Origin: Marsupella aquatica
Lineage: Eukaryota; Marchantiophyta
Length of the DNA stretch: 64,000 nt
Reading direction: 5' to 3'
Assembly: GCA_973895155.1 (NCBI GenBank)
Contig: OZ316895.1
Location: forward strand, 15,686,001-15,750,000
The notes beneath the pieces are model-generated. The model did no database searches. It saw nothing but the letters and a program-made list of their open reading frames with translations, and was not told the origin of the DNA. Shown piece after piece: positions 61,101-64,000 of the stretch; position 1 is the first letter of the stretch, and every line of letters starts with the position of its first letter. The position numbers and the translations under genes are program-made.

Positions 61101-63006
61101 AGCATTTCAAAAGCTGACATTTGAGTGTCATGCTAGAAATCTTCATTTCAGTGTCAATAATTTTCTATAGGGTACCTTTTGATGCTCCGTAACGGACAAT
61201 AGCAGTAATGACGTTTGCCTTCATATCTTTTCATCTTAACACGTGTTGCATTTATCATCATAAACTTTTTGGGGATGATACTGATTTACTTCTGTGATCA
61301 GGTGAAGGGCCGTGTGGGCTTGGCTGCATTGTACGGATGTGGATGCTGGGCGAGCTCCAAACTGCCTCGCGATGGATCGTCAGATGGTTCCTCAGTTGGC
61401 TGTAGTGTAACAGGTGCTGGAGAGCATATAATTCGAGCCTTGGCAGCGCGAGAGTGCTGCTCTTCTGCCAGCAAGTAAGATCATGAAATGGTAGAAGGTT
61501 TCGGTGCTCTCTGTCCATGTTGACCATAGGTTTGCAGAATGATCTGCTGAGGAAGTGCCGTTAGAACACCAGCACTTGGCTCAAAGAGACCCTGGAATCC
61601 TGCCACCAGTCAATATCTTCGTAGCTCTTGCTTGACCAACTCCATTGCATAAATCATTCACCTCTGCTTATACAGCCAAGGTTTTTCACACTAGTTCAGA
61701 ACCAATACCCATTTGGAGGTGCTAGGGTTGTGTCCACATTTTGTGCACAAAAGATTGTATTTCTCCTGGAGTCCAAGAAACTGTACCATATTCGCTACAC
61801 ATTATTGTAAGCTGCATTTTATGGGACCTAGAGCCATTCAATTAGTAAAGAGTGAAATTATAAGTGTTATGAGAATCTTTAGTGTCTTCACTGTATACTG
61901 AACTCTGTACAACGTCACTGAGAATAAATAACTTGAATTGGAGTAAGTGTACAATCAACTCAGTTCTCTTCCCAGAAGTAGTGTCAAATACCTTTGGGAA
62001 GCATGTGTCTAAGCCGAGGGACAGTCATCTGCTCTCTTTCCTCGTCTATTAACTAACTACTGAGCCTGTATCTTATTTCCTGTAAACTTCCAGGTCAGAG
62101 AGTGGACCAGCGCCAGCCTGTGAAGCATGTGTCTAAGCCGAGGGACAGTCATCTGCTCTCTTTCCTCGTCTATTAACTAACTACTGAGCCTGTATCTTAT
62201 TTCCTGTAAACTTCCAGGTCAGAGAGTGGACCAGCGCCAGCCTGTGAAGACTTTCTTCTTGGTCTCATGGACCAACGGGGAAATTTTGGAGGGAAAAATG
62301 ATGCAGGGGTGTTACTTTTGCAAGCAGACTCATCGTCTCAGGTGAGTGTGTATGATTGATTGGCTTAAGTGGAGTCATGCACAAGTTCTAGCGTTCTAGC
62401 TGTAGTGCTTGAAGACTTATGTTTGTGTTCTCATAGTAACTGGATCCGCTCATAACAGACTATCTGATGGAAAGTTGTGACAAGTTTTTTAGAGAATGCA
62501 TTCGGACAGTTTTGGACACCCATTAGAACCAGTCCCATCCTGTGTCAGAAGTAATTTTGGCAGATCTTTTTATTTCTTTTTGTTTTCCGTTCTTTTTCCT
62601 AGAGTGCTATCAGCCTCTGAAAGCACTGTGTTGGTTTGAGATATAGTTTCCTTCAGTCTTCACTGGAGTAGTAAAGTCCCATGCAAGATGTCTGGGAAAC
62701 ATAGCGAAAATTGATGAAAGCAGCATGGAAGAGTTTCTGTCCTGACAACATAGCCATGTGGTTGTAAATGGTGTGGAAGTGCCGCAAAAACCAGGCTGTC
62801 TGACTGACTTGTATAGTTTTATCCGGTTTGTATGCTGTGTTCCAACCCAGTATTGTACAACTGGGCCAAGGTTGGATGCAGTGGAGCTTGTGGCGGCTTT
62901 CACGTCTCAATCATTTGGAGTCGGTTATTTTGGAAGTCCGATGAAAGCACCCAAGGTTTATATCTTACCTGGGAAATCGAATTTGTCAGTTCCTGGGGGC
63001 CCCTGA
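58177..63006 (+). CDS. Threonine aspartase, taspase 1-type (10 exons)
   Basis: Exons: 58177-58431, 58540-58590, 58805-58925, 59192-59276, 59689-59770, 60188-60323, 60670-60836, 61302-61474, 62218-62341, 62851-63006. All phases join and give 449 residues (439 from the ATG at 58207). The N-terminal FVAVHVGAG motif, [12 protein letters not shown] with ECDASIMDG, and [10 protein letters not shown] with nucleophile Thr at about residue 275 are followed by [41 protein letters not shown] and [11 protein letters not shown]. The family (Ntn-hydrolase, type 2 asparaginase fold) makes an inactive precursor that cuts itself before the Thr into alpha and beta subunits; taspase 1 then cleaves nuclear regulators after Asp. 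Plant targets are not known from sequence. All catalytic residues are seen. Exon 9 has a duplicated acceptor (see the 124-bp repeat). Confidence 0.94.
61998..62245 (+). repeat. Exact 124-bp tandem duplication across an exon 9 acceptor
   Basis: Positions 61998-62121 and 62122-62245 are identical. Each copy contains the last part of intron 8, the acceptor CTTCCAG and the first 28 bases of exon 9 (up to CAGCCTGT). GAAG borders the unit on both sides, which fits a replication-slippage or microhomology origin. The first acceptor is at 62092-62093 (AG) and the second at 62216-62217. Only the second leads into a frame that stays open. Confidence 0.95.
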
Positions 63007-64000
63007 ATCTTTTCTAATCATGTTTCGGGATGATAACCTACAACGTGATGGTATAACGAGTCAACAGCTTGTTGGGAAATTCTGTCGGATCCTTCGACAC
63101 TGCTTAAAGCCCAGACGGTGTTCTTGTGAGAAGCATGACACAGATATTCTCGCAGTTCTAAAAATAAATTAATGCCTGATGGTGTAGTGCACAGGTCGGT
63201 GACTGATGCATTTTGAGTAAGAAAATCGGGCTTGCTAGTTCGACTTTAGCTGTTTAGGAGGAAGCACCACACTGTTGAATTTTGACTGGTGCTGACAAGT
63301 GGACTAGTCCATTGCCATCCCTTGCAGCGTTCTTTCTTTCAGTCTAGCCTTTCCAATACTTTTCTTGTTGCTCTAGAGTGTAATAACTTCTATAATCTAG
63401 CTCAGTACATCTTGATGTTGGTCTTACATTCAGTGTATGTCGTGTAATGACGGAGTAGTTATCTGCTGTGCAGACCACAATTCTGAGAAGACCTCAAGGG
63501 GACGAGGTGGGCCTCTTTGCAACACATTGTATGCTCCCTCGGTGAGAACTTGGTCTATGAAAACACTCAGGGGAATAGCATGTAGTCCTCTTCTTACTGC
63601 ATTGCTTCCTGTCAAGTGCGATGAAGGGTTCTACATATTAGGCTCTCTCACTGGTACGGGTGAAACAAGTGGACACAAAAGGATTTCTTGGACTCAGCAG
63701 ATCTTTGTAGCTTCTGTGTGTACTCCCATTAGGATGAAGTTAAAGACCTGCCTGTTCGAAATTCCGAGTGTCCTGGACTGTTCAATAATTTTAAATCACT
63801 CGTTGATTCATTGCAAGCCGAGTGAGATCGTTGTCGCAGAGATAAGACGTTGGCCGTCGTTTCAAAATGTCTGCTTCGGTGTGTATTGAGACAGTTTTCC
63901 TCCCCCAAAACTACGGGAATGATAAATCTATCTATACGTTTATTACTTCACCTAGATGTGTCCTATCAGTGCCCTTCCATTGATTTTAGCAAGAGGACAC
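63007..64000. other. Downstream of the taspase gene; unknown ORF
   Basis: A 150-codon ATG frame runs from 63437 to 63889 (ends FQNVCFGVY) and is partly mirrored by an antisense frame. I recognise no family. It may be part of a taspase 3' UTR, an unannotated gene or chance. Nothing else stands out up to the window edge. Confidence 0.25.

Noticed and set aside
1-64000. CRISPR arrays, bacterial operons, or rRNA genes
   Set aside because: None was seen. Tandem arrays here have no spacer-repeat structure and the genes contain spliceosomal introns.

Overview
The window looks like nuclear DNA of a land plant. Four protein-coding genes can be read with GT-AG introns, and the conserved motifs join across every intron. 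They are a DMR6/FNS I-type 2-oxoglutarate dioxygenase (8196-9873, +), a BAHD acyltransferase (34500-32499, -), a p32/MAM33-family mitochondrial matrix protein (44802-42000, -) and a taspase 1-type threonine aspartase (58177-63006, +). Four recognisable genes in 64 kb, long AT-rich spacers and many small transposons point to a repeat-rich plant genome. The lineage cannot be fixed from the sequence; a non-flowering land plant is only a guess.

Layout: 1-7.7 kb is anonymous sequence with weak ORFs and a short tandem repeat. 7.8-9.9 kb is the dioxygenase gene. 10-14.8 kb is spacer holding two related inverted small elements (near 12.54-12.79 and 14.43-14.68 kb) and one hAT-type MITE. 14.99-21.40 kb is a complete-length Ty1/copia element on the minus strand with 344-bp LTRs, a 5-bp target duplication (GTCCT), an initiator-Met-type primer-binding site and a polypurine tract. 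It is inserted in a C-rich degenerate tandem repeat. 21.75-23.14 kb is a large imperfect inverted repeat (foldback-type element). 26.8-30.9 kb carries two 5'-truncated copies of an unusual non-LTR retrotransposon 3' half, with a small TIR-bordered element between them. 32.5-34.5 kb is the BAHD gene. 35.6-36.6 and 39.35-40.4 kb are two unrelated tandem arrays. 42.0-44.8 kb is the MAM33 gene, with telo-box motifs upstream. 45-58 kb is spacer with two more copies of the hAT-type MITE, degenerate CATCTTT-type arrays, a tRNA-like stretch and a coiled-coil coding relic. 58.2-63.0 kb is the taspase gene.

The four genes show no sign of working together: they lie 8-24 kb apart, on both strands, with unrelated roles (oxidative metabolism, acyl transfer, mitochondrial matrix, proteolysis). 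I do not see a new multi-gene system. The most notable points are an exact 124-bp tandem duplication that doubles a splice acceptor in the taspase gene, a young copia copy with three independent lesions in its proteins, a three-copy MITE family with recognisable 8-bp target duplications, and a retrotransposon C-terminus (zinc motif followed by an RxD...DV nuclease-like stretch) that is not the usual plant L1/RTE layout.
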